From contig NZ_SOHM01000049.1 in NCBI RefSeq assembly GCF_004403945.1, positions 1-64,000 of the forward strand: a stretch of 64,000 nucleotides of DNA, written 5' to 3'. Below the pieces are notes generated by a model. It worked only from the letters and a program-made list of their open reading frames with translations, made no database searches and had not been told where the DNA came from. Source of the stretch: Cryobacterium lactosi (GTDB taxonomy: Bacteria; Actinomycetota; Actinomycetes; Actinomycetales; Microbacteriaceae). Positions 50,979 through 59,776 of this stretch are shown one piece after another (within the stretch, counting starts at the first letter, position 1; each line of letters opens with the position of its first letter). The position numbers and the translations under genes are program-made.

Positions 50979-53384
50979 ATGATCGAGAACCTGACCTTGC
51001 TGGAAAAAGCCGCGATGCTGAGCGGCAAGAACATCTGGGAGAGTCGCCCCATTCCGCGCTACGGCGTGCCCTCTTTCTTCATGTCGGATGGCCCGCACGG
51101 TGTGCGCAAGCAGCTTGGCTCCTCCGACCACTTGGGCATCAATGCCTCACAGCAGGCCACCTGCTTTCCCACAGCAGCCACGGTCGCCAATAGCTGGGAC
51201 CCGGTGCTCGCCGAGCTGATCGGTGAAGCCCTAGGCGAGGAGGCGGCCAGCCTCGACGTGGACGTGCTGCTCGGTCCCGGTCTTAACATCAAGCGCAGCC
51301 CGCTCTGCGGCCGTAACTTCGAGTACTTTTCCGAAGACCCCTACCTGGCCGGCAAGATGGCCGCCGGCTACGTGCGCGGCATCCAGTCCCAAGGCGTCGC
51401 GGCCACCCCCAAGCATTTTGCGGTGAACAGTCAAGAGTCGCGCCGCATGACCACCGACTCGGTGCTGGATGAACGTACGTTACGGGAAATTTTCCTCACC
51501 GCGTTCGAGATCGTGGTGCGCGAGGCAGAACCCCGTGCCTTGATGACCAGTTACAACCTCGTGAACGGGGTGTACGCCAACGAGAACGCGTTCCTGCTAC
51601 AGAAGGTACTACGTGACGAGTGGGGCTTCGACGGCGCCGTGATCACCGACTGGGGTGGCGGAAACGACGCTGTCGAGGGAGCACGCAACGGCAGCGCGCT
51701 TGAAATGCCCTCGCCCGGCCTGGACTCCGTTCGCCAGCTCGTCGCTGCTGTCGAAAACGGCGCCCTTCCAGAAGCCGAGCTGGATGCTCGGGTGCGCGAG
51801 GTCATCGAGCTCGGCTTGGCCTTCCGCTCGCCGCTCGACCCCGTGGCACCGCTGGATGTGCAGGGCCACCACCAGCTCGCTCAGCGAGCGGCCGAACAGA
51901 GTATCGTGCTGCTCAAGAACGATGGGCACTTGTTGCCGTTGGCCCCCGGCACTCGAGTGGCGGTGATCGGCGATTTCGCCGAGACGCCACGCTACCAGGG
52001 CGCCGGCTCGTCCCTGGTGAACCCCACCCAGCTCACCACCACCCTGCAGGCGATCGGGACCGCCGACCTGAAACTAGTGGACTTCGCCCGCGGCTTCGAC
52101 CGGCACGGCGCCGCCGACGAAGAGCTCGCCGCCGAGGCGGTACTCGCCGCCAGGTCCTCCGACGTCGTGCTGCTCTACCTGGGACTCGACGAGATCAGCG
52201 AATCAGAGGGTCTGGACCGCAGCGACATGCGGATGGCCCCCAACCAGCTGGCGCTGCTCACCCGGCTGCATGCGGCGAATCCCAACATTGTCGTGGTGCT
52301 CAGTGCCGGCAGCGCCGTGGAGATCCCCTGGCTGGACGACTGCGCGGCCCTGGTGCACGGCTACCTAGCCGGCCAGGCCGGCGCCGCCGCGCTACTCAAC
52401 GTGATCACCGGCGCGGTCAACCCGTCGGGCAAGCTCGCCGAGACTTACCCAGTCCGGCACGAAGACACCCCAGCGTTCCACTACTTTCCCGGCACCGAGC
52501 GCACCGCCGAGTACCGCGAAGGCCCGTACGTGGGCTACCGCTACTACGACACCGCCAACGTCCCGGTGCGTTTCCCCTTCGGCTTCGGCCTGAGCTACAC
52601 CGAGTTTGCTTACAGCGACCTCACCGTCACCGATACCGCCGTATGTTTCACAGTGAAGAACACCGGCGCCGTCGACGGGGCGGAGATCGCGCAGCTCTAC
52701 ATCGGCCGCAACGGCACCGGCGTTCACCGCCCCACAAAAGAGCTCAAAGGCTTCATCAAGGTGCCCCTGGCCGCGGGCGAGAAACGGGCCGTAACGATCC
52801 CGCTGGATGACAAGGCCTTCCGCCACTTCGACGTTGCGAGCGGCGCCTGGCAGGTGGAGTCCGCCGAGTACACGGTGCACGTCGGAGCGAGTCTGTCCGA
52901 CATTCGTCTGACCGGCATTCTTGCCGTTCAGGGCACCATCGCCCCAGTCGCGCCTACGGTGCCGGGTCCCTATGACACCGGGCTGATCACTGATGTCTCC
53001 GACGCCCACTTCGCCGCCCTGCTGGGACATGAGATTCCCGCGGCCCGCTGGACCCCGGGGCCGCTCGGCCTCAATGACGCCCTTTGCCAGATGCGCGATG
53101 CCGAGAGCGTGCTGGCCCGGCTGGCCTTTCGTATCCTCAATCGGCTGCTCAGAAAGAGCGAGGCCGCGCACAAGCCCGACCTCAACCTGCTCTTCCTGTA
53201 CAATATGCCGTTCCGTGCCATCGCGAAGATGACGAACGGTGCCGTCAGCCTGCAGATGGTGGAGTCCATGCTGCTGATCGTGAACGGCCACTTCGCCCGC
53301 GGTGCCGGCGCTCTGATCCGTGGTTATCTGCATAACCGCCGCGCCAATACCCAGACCCGCAAGGCGCTCCGGGCCGGTGCCTGA
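50979..53384 (+). CDS. Glycoside hydrolase family 3, classical order with C-terminal extension
   Basis: An 801-residue cytoplasmic enzyme. The barrel domain is first (GVPSFFMSDGPHGVRKQ, LLGPGLNIKRSPLCGRNFEYF, VAATPKHFAVNSQESRRM), with nucleophile Asp224 in GAVITDWGGG. Next come the alpha/beta domain (ESEGLDRSDMRM) and a fibronectin-like domain (VCFTVKNTGAVDGAEIAQLY), then about 130 extra residues that form a helical tail (LLRKSEAAHKPDLNLLFLYNMPFRAIAKM). Such tails occur in some actinobacterial GH3 beta-glucosidases. The ATG 50979 follows AGCGGAGC. Codon use is markedly GC-richer than in the GH3 and GH2 genes upstream. Confidence 0.9.
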   Translation: MIENLTLLEKAAMLSGKNIWESRPIPRYGVPSFFMSDGPHGVRKQLGSSDHLGINASQQATCFPTAATVANSWDPVLAELIGEALGEEAASLDVDVLLGPGLNIKRSPLCGRNFEYFSEDPYLAGKMAAGYVRGIQSQGVAATPKHFAVNSQESRRMTTDSVLDERTLREIFLTAFEIVVREAEPRALMTSYNLVNGVYANENAFLLQKVLRDEWGFDGAVITDWGGGNDAVEGARNGSALEMPSPGLDSVRQLVAAVENGALPEAELDARVREVIELGLAFRSPLDPVAPLDVQGHHQLAQRAAEQSIVLLKNDGHLLPLAPGTRVAVIGDFAETPRYQGAGSSLVNPTQLTTTLQAIGTADLKLVDFARGFDRHGAADEELAAEAVLAARSSDVVLLYLGLDEISESEGLDRSDMRMAPNQLALLTRLHAANPNIVVVLSAGSAVEIPWLDDCAALVHGYLAGQAGAAALLNVITGAVNPSGKLAETYPVRHEDTPAFHYFPGTERTAEYREGPYVGYRYYDTANVPVRFPFGFGLSYTEFAYSDLTVTDTAVCFTVKNTGAVDGAEIAQLYIGRNGTGVHRPTKELKGFIKVPLAAGEKRAVTIPLDDKAFRHFDVASGAWQVESAEYTVHVGASLSDIRLTGILAVQGTIAPVAPTVPGPYDTGLITDVSDAHFAALLGHEIPAARWTPGPLGLNDALCQMRDAESVLARLAFRILNRLLRKSEAAHKPDLNLLFLYNMPFRAIAKMTNGAVSLQMVESMLLIVNGHFARGAGALIRGYLHNRRANTQTRKALRAGA

Positions 53385-53438
53385 GTTGCCGTCGCCCGAG
53401 GCGTCACCCACCTTTAGCATCCCAATAGAGAGATTCTG

Positions 53439-54086
53439 ATGATCACCCGCATCAAGGCCAGTTGGTCAGCCTTCGTCGAGAAGCGTCCCGCCATCGCTCA
53501 ATTCATCGTCTTCACCGTGCTCAGCATTGGTATGACCGTACTGCAGCTCATTATGATGCCGGTCATCAAGTGGATCTTCGGTATGACCAGCCTCGTTGAC
53601 ACCGGATTCCAGGTTCTGCCGGTCGCCACGAACTTCGACGGCAGCACCTACTACCTCTTTGACTACGCCGCGGGCGCCCTCCCGCTCGGCGGCGGCGGCC
53701 TGGCCTACTTCCTGGCGGTTCAGATCACCCTGGCCATCGCCCAGGTGATCAACTTCTTTGCCCAGCGCAACATCACCTTCAAGTCCAACAGCAGCCCGTG
53801 GGTGGCGGCGTTCTGGTACTCCGCCGCGTATATCGTCATCAGCTTCGGCGCTGCGGCGCTGCAGGGCCTCTATAAGGCGCCGGTCTACGAGCTGCTGATC
53901 TCTACCTGGGGCCTCGGCGCCAGCGGTGAGGCGCTCGCTGACGTGATCACTATGCTCATTAACGCAATCATCTCGTTCTGGGTGTTCTTCCCCATTTTCA
54001 AGGTGATCTTCAAGCGCGAGCCCGACTTGGAAGACGGCCCCACCGGCGCAGCTCGGCACGTCGAGATCGGGAGCGCACAGCGGTGA
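53439..54086 (+). CDS. GtrA-like membrane protein (second)
   Basis: A 215-residue protein with four membrane segments (AQFIVFTVLSIGMTVLQLIM, YFLAVQITLAIAQVINFFAQ, AAFWYSAAYIVISFGAAAL, ITMLINAIISFWVFFPIFKVIF). It carries the GtrA-type loop INFFAQRNITFKSN. It shares its inserted loop after helix 1 and the position of all motifs with the first GtrA-like protein. A role in lipid-linked sugar translocation is inferred. It lies seven bases before the GT2 gene, so the two are co-expressed. Confidence 0.85.
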   Translation: MITRIKASWSAFVEKRPAIAQFIVFTVLSIGMTVLQLIMMPVIKWIFGMTSLVDTGFQVLPVATNFDGSTYYLFDYAAGALPLGGGGLAYFLAVQITLAIAQVINFFAQRNITFKSNSSPWVAAFWYSAAYIVISFGAAALQGLYKAPVYELLISTWGLGASGEALADVITMLINAIISFWVFFPIFKVIFKREPDLEDGPTGAARHVEIGSAQR

Positions 54087-54093
54087 CACTGAG

Positions 54094-55110
54094 ATGAAGA
54101 CCCTTTCTGTCGTGGTGCCCTGCTACAACTCGGCCGACTACATGCGGCGGTGCCTGGATTCCCTAGTAATCGGGGGAACCGATGTCGAGATACTCGTGAT
54201 CAACGACGGCTCCACCGACCGGACCGGTGAGATCGCCGACGACTACCAAGCCAGGTTCCCTGGCATCGTGCGGGCCATCCACAAGCCGAATGGCGGGCAC
54301 GGTTCGGCCATCAACACAGGCATCGACGAGGCTACCGGCCAACACATTAAGGTCGTCGACAGCGATGACTGGGTGGATGCGGATTCCTACGCAGCCATCC
54401 TGGCAACCCTGAACGGCTTCGCCGACGACGGCGACGAGCTCGACATGATGCTGAGCAACTTCGTCTACGAAAAGGTGGGCAAGCGCATCACCCACGTGGT
54501 GCGCTACCGCAGCGCCCTCCCGCGGGGCCGCCTGTTCGGCTGGGACGAAGTGGGCCGGTTCCGGCCGACCCAGTACATTCTGATGCACGCTCTGATCTAC
54601 CGCACCCAACTACTCCGTGACTGCGGACTGCGCCTGCCAGAACACACCTTCTACGTCGACAACCTGTACGCATTCGTTCCGCTGCCGCACGTCCGCACCC
54701 TGTTCTATCTCGACGTGGACTTCTATCGGTATTTCATCGGCCGGGAAGGGCAGTCGGTGAACGAGACGGTAATGATCCGCCGCATCGACCAGCAGATCCG
54801 GGTGAACCGTCTGATGCAGCAGAATCTGCCTGCCATCGACGAGGTGCCGCCGCCGCTGCACGCTTACATGCTGCACTACTTCTCGATCATCTGCGGGGTC
54901 ACGTCGATGATGCTGATCCGATCGGGCACTGCCGAGAGCTTCGCGAAAAAGAAAGAGTTCTGGAGCGCTCTGCGGCAGGAGCAACCCCGGCTGCACCGGC
55001 GGATGCGACGCCGCCCGGTCGCGCAGATCACCAACCTCCCCGGCCGCGCCGGTCGTGGTGTGTCGGTGTGCGCCTACCTCTTGATGCGGCGGGTGGTCGG
55101 CTTCAATTGA
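54094..55110 (+). CDS. Glycosyltransferase family 2
   Basis: A 338-residue GT-A fold enzyme. SVVVPCYNSADYMRRCLDSL and EILVINDGSTDRTGEIADDY bind the nucleotide sugar, HKPNGGHGSAINTGIDEATG follows, and VVDSDDWVD holds the DxD-like motif. The C-terminal 150 residues have no clear pair of membrane helices, unlike typical GtrB partners of GtrA. The tight spacing with the GtrA-like gene still suggests they decorate an envelope glycan together. It is the last gene of the operon. Confidence 0.9.
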   Translation: MKTLSVVVPCYNSADYMRRCLDSLVIGGTDVEILVINDGSTDRTGEIADDYQARFPGIVRAIHKPNGGHGSAINTGIDEATGQHIKVVDSDDWVDADSYAAILATLNGFADDGDELDMMLSNFVYEKVGKRITHVVRYRSALPRGRLFGWDEVGRFRPTQYILMHALIYRTQLLRDCGLRLPEHTFYVDNLYAFVPLPHVRTLFYLDVDFYRYFIGREGQSVNETVMIRRIDQQIRVNRLMQQNLPAIDEVPPPLHAYMLHYFSIICGVTSMMLIRSGTAESFAKKKEFWSALRQEQPRLHRRMRRRPVAQITNLPGRAGRGVSVCAYLLMRRVVGFN

Positions 55111-55300
55111 GCCGGGGACTGTGCCTTCAACTAGCAGGGAGGCGGCCTTGCGGGTCAGCACCCGCAGCACGAATCAGTTGTCTTCGGCGTGGACGGTGGC
55201 CGAGCCGCCGTAATGCTCGGCTGCGTGGCGGCGAGTGCGTTGAGCATGGGTGGGAAGTCGCGCTACTTCGGGCGTACTTGAAGACCGTCGGTAAGGAGAC

Positions 55301-55633
55301 TTGGCTGCACGTCAGTTAGACCACCCCCGCGCTACAAATGCCAAACGGTTCGATGCTGAGATTGCCGTGGCGAACATCGCGCATCTCATATCGGTATTCA
55401 CGGTGGTGATGCTGCGAGATCACAGCGGAGCGCCGAAACGCTGTGTCGCGTGCGGCTCTTATCTAGCCGGCGGTGGGACCTGCGCTCGATGTGGATGGCT
55501 GGATGAGTCCCACGTCCCGCATGATCCGCTACCTGAGCTATCACCTGAAGAGATGGCCACAAGGATTGGAACGCCTCACACACTGAGCTCCGACGTCAGC
55601 ACCCTCGTATCGCCACAGCATTTGTCTAGCTGA
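55301..55633 (+). CDS. Hypothetical zinc-ribbon protein
   Basis: An open frame of up to 110 residues with CVACGSYLAGGGTCARCGW, a convincing four-cysteine zinc ribbon, followed by an acidic Pro/Ser-rich tail. The start is doubtful: TTG 55301 has AGGAGA but only one base away, and no ATG lies upstream of the helix region. It could be the 3' part of a broken gene. The 190 bases before it hold nothing I can name. Confidence 0.4.
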   Translation: MAARQLDHPRATNAKRFDAEIAVANIAHLISVFTVVMLRDHSGAPKRCVACGSYLAGGGTCARCGWLDESHVPHDPLPELSPEEMATRIGTPHTLSSDVSTLVSPQHLSS

Positions 55634-55699
55634 ATGGGATTACAACTAGGACTACCTCGGTTAATTTGATCGAATCGTGCGCGAAAAAAAAGTTATGCG

Positions 55700-55713
55700 A
55701 TAGTGTTGACTAT
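55700..55713. promoter_or_regulatory. Inverted repeat ATAGT-GTTG-ACTAT before the ImmA/IrrE cluster
   Basis: This symmetric element lies 16 bases before the ATG of the first gene and inside the likely promoter (AT-rich AAAAAAAAGTTATGCGATAG just upstream). The XRE-type domain in the second gene makes an autoregulatory operator plausible. Confidence 0.4.
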
Positions 55714-55729
55714 ATCGAACGGAGCAGAC

Positions 55730-56485
55730 ATGGCAGAGGCAGAAGATCCGCGCAGCTGGATCGAGAATGAGTTCACGCCCGATATCGCCGCGTACATGCG
55801 GCGCGAGTTGCCGCAGGCGCTCATACGCGCGCAGCGTCAGGCTTCCAACGCGCATGACGGCTTCGACCCGGAGGGCATTGAGCTGTACGTCTACGGCACG
55901 GCGATGTCGCGTGCGGATTACGATCAGATTCGCTCCTGCCTTGCATCGTTGGATACCTTCTCCGTGGTCCGACCAGAGGGTGCCAAGCGTGATGTCCTGC
56001 TGGTCAATGGGAAGGTTATCCTCCCGCTGCGCGTCGGTACGAAAATGCCGAAGCGGATCGACCAGGTCCGCCTCAAACGGGTTTCCCCATACCGACAGGG
56101 GCTCCTCACTGCGACTTCGATGAAGAAGTACGACCACGTCTTTGAGATGTTCAAAGACGAGCCCGCGGACGAGGACGTCGAACACAACGTTGAGGAAGGT
56201 GAGCTGGACTTCCTGAAGTCCGCGGCCGCCCGAAATTCGCTCATCGCCATCTACTACAGCAGCACACCGTCCGGGCTGGGCTCGATGTTCTGGGCGCCGG
56301 CAATCTTTGGTGAGAAGAACTACCTCCGTTTCACTGACCCGCGCCGCCTAACCATCGACGACCCCTCGACCACGCCGCTGGCCCGCCCGAAGCCAATGCC
56401 CGCTGACCCCGACGCCTTCGGTGCGGGGGAGCGGCCCCAGACCCCCGCCCGTCTGCGCAAGCCGCCGCAGCCTGCAGAGGGGTAA
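55730..56485 (+). CDS. Protein of unknown function, partner of the ImmA/IrrE protein
   Basis: A 251-residue soluble protein that I do not recognise. It contains WIENEFTPDIAAYMRRELPQALIRAQR, then GIELYVYGTAMSRADYDQIRSCL, then VLLVNGKVILPLRVGTKMPKRIDQVRLKRVSPYRQ, and a Pro-rich tail. No membrane segment or cysteine cluster is present. The ATG at 55730 follows CGGAGCAG. Its stop is three bases before the next gene, so the two are a translational pair. In toxin-antitoxin-like or defence operons, such a first gene is often the effector controlled by the XRE-protease protein; this is inference. Confidence 0.75.
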   Translation: MAEAEDPRSWIENEFTPDIAAYMRRELPQALIRAQRQASNAHDGFDPEGIELYVYGTAMSRADYDQIRSCLASLDTFSVVRPEGAKRDVLLVNGKVILPLRVGTKMPKRIDQVRLKRVSPYRQGLLTATSMKKYDHVFEMFKDEPADEDVEHNVEEGELDFLKSAAARNSLIAIYYSSTPSGLGSMFWAPAIFGEKNYLRFTDPRRLTIDDPSTTPLARPKPMPADPDAFGAGERPQTPARLRKPPQPAEG

Positions 56486-56488
56486 GCA

Positions 56489-57673
56489 ATGCGTCGAATA
56501 GAGACGACGCCAATCTCGGATGAAACCCTGCAGCAGGTGGCTAGGGCATTCGATCCGGCGCGCCTCGTGCAAGCGAGGCAGCTGGCGAAGGCCACGAAGG
56601 CGAAGTTACAGGAGAGTGTGGGCGTGACAGCCACCGCGATAGGCCAATATGAACGTGGTGAGGTGCGCCCGCGTGCCGACACCGTCGCGCAACTAGCCAT
56701 GGCCTTGGCGGTCCCGGTTGGCTTCTTCGCGTACGGGCGCCCTCGGGTTCCACTTGAGATTGCCCAGGCATCGTTCCGGCGACTGCGGGCGACGTCGGTT
56801 TTGCAGCAACAGCAGGCCGTTGCATACGCGGAACAGGTTTGGGAGTTGAGCGCTTACCTCGAGGAGCATGTGGAGTTCCCCGAACTCGATCTGCCACCGT
56901 GGGCGTGGGCCGACGAGACGGAATTACCGGCGTCAATTGATCCAGTCTCGGCGGCACGCTCGCTGCGGGAGCACTGGGGCCTAGGCATGAAGCCGATTCG
57001 TCACCTGGTGGCGGAGATCGAGCGGCACGGGATATTGGTTGTGCTGTTCAGCTTGCGCGAAGAAGGGGACGACCAGAAGCGTCATATTGATGCGTTCTCG
57101 ACAATTGCGACCCCGCGGCCGATGATCGTCCTCACGCCGGACAAGGCCGACGATGTGATGCGCCATCGTTTTTCTGCTGCGCACGAACTGGGGCATATTG
57201 TGCTCCACCGTTGGCACCAGACCCGTGACGCACACATGGAGCGTGAGGCCGATGCGTTTGCGGCGGAGTTCCTGACTCCCCGTGACGAGATCGGTCGTGA
57301 ACTTCCGCGCCGATTCAACTTGTCGAGGTTGCAGGAGATCGGTCTGCGTTGGGGAGTCTCGGTGAAGTCGCTGGTGTTCCGGTCCAAAGAGCTCGAGCTG
57401 ATATCGGAAGCCACCGCTCGGCGCGCATATCTGACCTTGACCGCTCTTACCCGCGACGGGATCATCCGGTCGGAGTCGATTGCCCGTTATGCGGGCGAAG
57501 TGCCGGATCTGCTGAAGAACGCTGTCGCCCTGTTGGAGTCCGTCGGGATCACCGTCGCTGAGATCGCTCGCGCGTTGCAGTGGTCGCCGGCGCACGTCAG
57601 AAAGATTGCAGGCATCGACGACCCGAAGCCCCGCCTGTCGTTGGTGCCTCCGCTCCCAAGCAACGACGAATGA
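56489..57673 (+). CDS. XRE-family regulator with ImmA/IrrE metallopeptidase domain
   Basis: A 394-residue protein. Residues 25-75 form an XRE helix-turn-helix (LVQARQLAKATKAKLQESVGV, TATAIGQYERGEVRPRADTV). Residues 170-290 form an M78 peptidase domain with H232-E-L-G-H236 in RFSAAHELGHIVLHRW and EREADAFAAEFLTPRDEI as third-ligand helix. A C-terminal helical region ends in LQWSPAHVRKIAG, possibly a second DNA-binding unit. Such proteins cleave or inactivate a partner or repressor on a stress signal. The overlap-like spacing ties it to the preceding unknown gene. Confidence 0.92.
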   Translation: MRRIETTPISDETLQQVARAFDPARLVQARQLAKATKAKLQESVGVTATAIGQYERGEVRPRADTVAQLAMALAVPVGFFAYGRPRVPLEIAQASFRRLRATSVLQQQQAVAYAEQVWELSAYLEEHVEFPELDLPPWAWADETELPASIDPVSAARSLREHWGLGMKPIRHLVAEIERHGILVVLFSLREEGDDQKRHIDAFSTIATPRPMIVLTPDKADDVMRHRFSAAHELGHIVLHRWHQTRDAHMEREADAFAAEFLTPRDEIGRELPRRFNLSRLQEIGLRWGVSVKSLVFRSKELELISEATARRAYLTLTALTRDGIIRSESIARYAGEVPDLLKNAVALLESVGITVAEIARALQWSPAHVRKIAGIDDPKPRLSLVPPLPSNDE

Positions 57674-57914
57674 CGTCGCCGCGGCATTGAAATGCGGGAC
57701 GACGAGTTACCGATCCATCTCGTGAGAATCTGGTTCTGGCGCGGCAACCCTCTGGCATGTGGGTGCAATCCAGGTTCGGCATGTCGAATGGTGTCGCAAC
57801 GAGGCATCCCATCGGAGTATCGCAGCGGAGCATCGCATTATCTGGAGTGAGACGACAAACGTGAAATCGTCGTTTCCGAGATAGTGATTCGATCCATATG
57901 GTTTGATATGCCCT

Positions 57915-58751
57915 ATGACTTTGGAATCGACCGGCTCTACACCGGCAGAAACACGGGCTGAGCTCACACGGCTCTCCGCGAGAGGGTACACACAGCTGCG
58001 CCACGTTCTGGTGCAACTGCCGGATCGGGATGCACCCCGGGCATCCACCCTCGCACGTGTGCTCCCGGAGCGGAAGCATCGCGCTCTGTTGCTGTACCTG
58101 TTGCTGCTGACCTGCTGGCCGTGGCTCGCTGAACGGCGGAAGCCGTTGCAGGCCGACGTCTGGATTCGCGCGTTGACTGCACCCGGAGGGTTGACCTGGT
58201 CGGCATCAACGTTATCGCGGGCCTGGGCCGATCTTGCCGACCTCGGCCTGGTGACCAAGGAGCGGGAGCACCGGCTGGTAAGAATCGTTCCGCGCCGCGA
58301 AGATGGACAGGCAGAATACGAGATCCCGGGCGGCCGTCGGGACCGGTGGAATACGTACTTCGCGCTTCCCGATCAGTTCTGGCTGGATGAGCTGTTCGCG
58401 AAGCTCTCCCTCCCTGGCTTGGTGATGTTGCTGCTTGTGGCGAAAGAGACCAATGCCAAGCCGGAGGTGTGGTTCACCTACGAGTCCGCGGAGGAGTGGT
58501 ACGGGATCAAGCCGAAATCGGCTCAGAACGGCCTCAAGCAGCTCGAGCGCTTGGGAATCGTTCACCGCCGTCGGCAGGTGGTGAAGGCCCCCTTGTCGCC
58601 CACGGGTGCGACGGTGCGGATGTGGTATTCGCTTACCGGGCCGTATGGCCACGACTCTCGCGCCGCGCTGCAGCAGCGCGCGATGAAGGAACGTCGGAGG
58701 CGGCTCAAACGGGAGAGCGCTCCCGTCACGATCGATGGAGGCCAGTCATGA
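57915..58751 (+). CDS. Winged-helix-like protein of unknown function
   Basis: A 278-residue soluble protein. LTWSASTLSRAWADLADLGLVTKERE looks like a winged helix, and YESAEEWYGIKPKSAQNGLKQLERLGIVHRRRQ like a second one, so DNA binding by tandem winged helices is likely. The C-terminal tail is very basic (KERRRRLKRES). A replication-initiator-like fold cannot be excluded. I use ATG 57915; upstream TTG 57903 is in frame. Its stop overlaps the DUF3800 start (ATGA), 240 bases after the protease gene. Confidence 0.75.
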   Translation: MTLESTGSTPAETRAELTRLSARGYTQLRHVLVQLPDRDAPRASTLARVLPERKHRALLLYLLLLTCWPWLAERRKPLQADVWIRALTAPGGLTWSASTLSRAWADLADLGLVTKEREHRLVRIVPRREDGQAEYEIPGGRRDRWNTYFALPDQFWLDELFAKLSLPGLVMLLLVAKETNAKPEVWFTYESAEEWYGIKPKSAQNGLKQLERLGIVHRRRQVVKAPLSPTGATVRMWYSLTGPYGHDSRAALQQRAMKERRRRLKRESAPVTIDGGQS

Positions 58752-59437
58752 CCATTTCACGCATGTTGTATGTCGACGACTCTGGTTCCGTCGACAGCGG
58801 TCTGATCATCTACGGCTGGATCGAGTGCTCGCCTGACCGGTGGCGCAATGGTCTCCGGGCGGTTCTGGAACTACGGAAGCAGCTCTATCGCGACTACCAG
58901 GTCCCGCCGGCTACCGAATTGCACGCGACGAAGTTCGTCAACGGACGGGACCGGATCTCGACCGGGGGCGATGACGACAAAACTCACTGGAAGACGCTGG
59001 GGCGGGCGGTGGCAGTCGAGTGTTTGACGGTGCTGCGCGATTGTCCGGATGTGAAAATTGGCGCCGTGTGGAGGCGGACCACCGCCAAAGGTCGCGCCTA
59101 CTACGACGAACGAGGAGCCGTGTACAACGCCCTAGTCGAGATGTGGAACGCGGAGCACCGCTCATCGGACAGCTACGCCTTTGTGAGCATGGACGGCAAC
59201 GGTTCTGACCCCACCTATTTCGATGCTCATCGAGCACTACCCCTGGACACGCGCCACCTTATCGAGGACCCGATGTTCCACGACTCCAGACGCTCACAGT
59301 GGGTACAGATGGCAGATTTGGTTGCGTACACAGTATTTACGCACCTGAACCGGCATGCCGGTAACGAGTTCGGCTGGAACTGGTACGAAGACTTCCTGCA
59401 GGGGAAAGACCTCGCCGGTGCGCCGGTAGAGCTTTAG
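58748..59437 (+). CDS. DUF3800 domain protein
   Basis: A 229-residue protein. MLYVDDSGSVDSGLIIYGWIEC opens the RNase H-like DUF3800 fold (Asp10, Asp11), followed by ELHATKFVNGRDR, YAFVSMDGNGSDPTYFDAHRAL and, near the end, WVQMADLVAYTVFTHLNR, whose QMADLVAY is the family signature. DUF3800 proteins are predicted nucleases often found in plasmids, prophages and defence loci. It is translationally coupled to the winged-helix gene and ends in a terminator-like hairpin. Confidence 0.9.
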   Translation: MTISRMLYVDDSGSVDSGLIIYGWIECSPDRWRNGLRAVLELRKQLYRDYQVPPATELHATKFVNGRDRISTGGDDDKTHWKTLGRAVAVECLTVLRDCPDVKIGAVWRRTTAKGRAYYDERGAVYNALVEMWNAEHRSSDSYAFVSMDGNGSDPTYFDAHRALPLDTRHLIEDPMFHDSRRSQWVQMADLVAYTVFTHLNRHAGNEFGWNWYEDFLQGKDLAGAPVEL

Positions 59438-59451
59438 CCTTAAAACAGCAA

Positions 59452-59482
59452 GACCCGCTAATCCACGAGTGTGGGGCGGGTC
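59452..59482. terminator. Hairpin after the DUF3800 gene
   Basis: GACCCGC and GCGGGTC, 17 bases apart, form a stem that starts 14 bases past the stop codon, so it probably ends the four-gene unit. No strong T-run follows. Confidence 0.55.
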
Positions 59483-59776
59483 CGCAACATCATTATGCGG
59501 GCCACCCATCGATTTGTCAACTCTTGTTGTCGAGAAATTGCTTTGATCAGCATTTTCATTTCGCCGATAATAATGATTATGTCAACAAGTAGCCGACATC
59601 TTCGCATTGGGCGCGAATACGCCGGCTCGGTCGACCTCCCCTACGCGGCGCGGATCCACCCGTCTGCACGATGACGCTGGAGTGCTCGCGGAGTGGTGGG
59701 GTTGCTCATTACTGGAGTGATGATGTCGCCCGATGGAGTGTTTGATCAAGGATTTCATCCTTCCGCTTGACAGGTA
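59483..59776. other. Intergenic region, nothing recognised
   Basis: About 295 bases. It contains an AT-rich spot (GATAATAATGATTATG near 59571) in an otherwise GC-rich region, perhaps a regulator or integration site. No gene seen. Confidence 0.4.

Noticed and set aside
55111-55300. Minus-strand phrase FVLRVLTRKAASLLVEGT as part of a gene
   Set aside because: It looks protein-like but is isolated, has a stop just before it and runs antisense into the GT2 gene; no family recognised.
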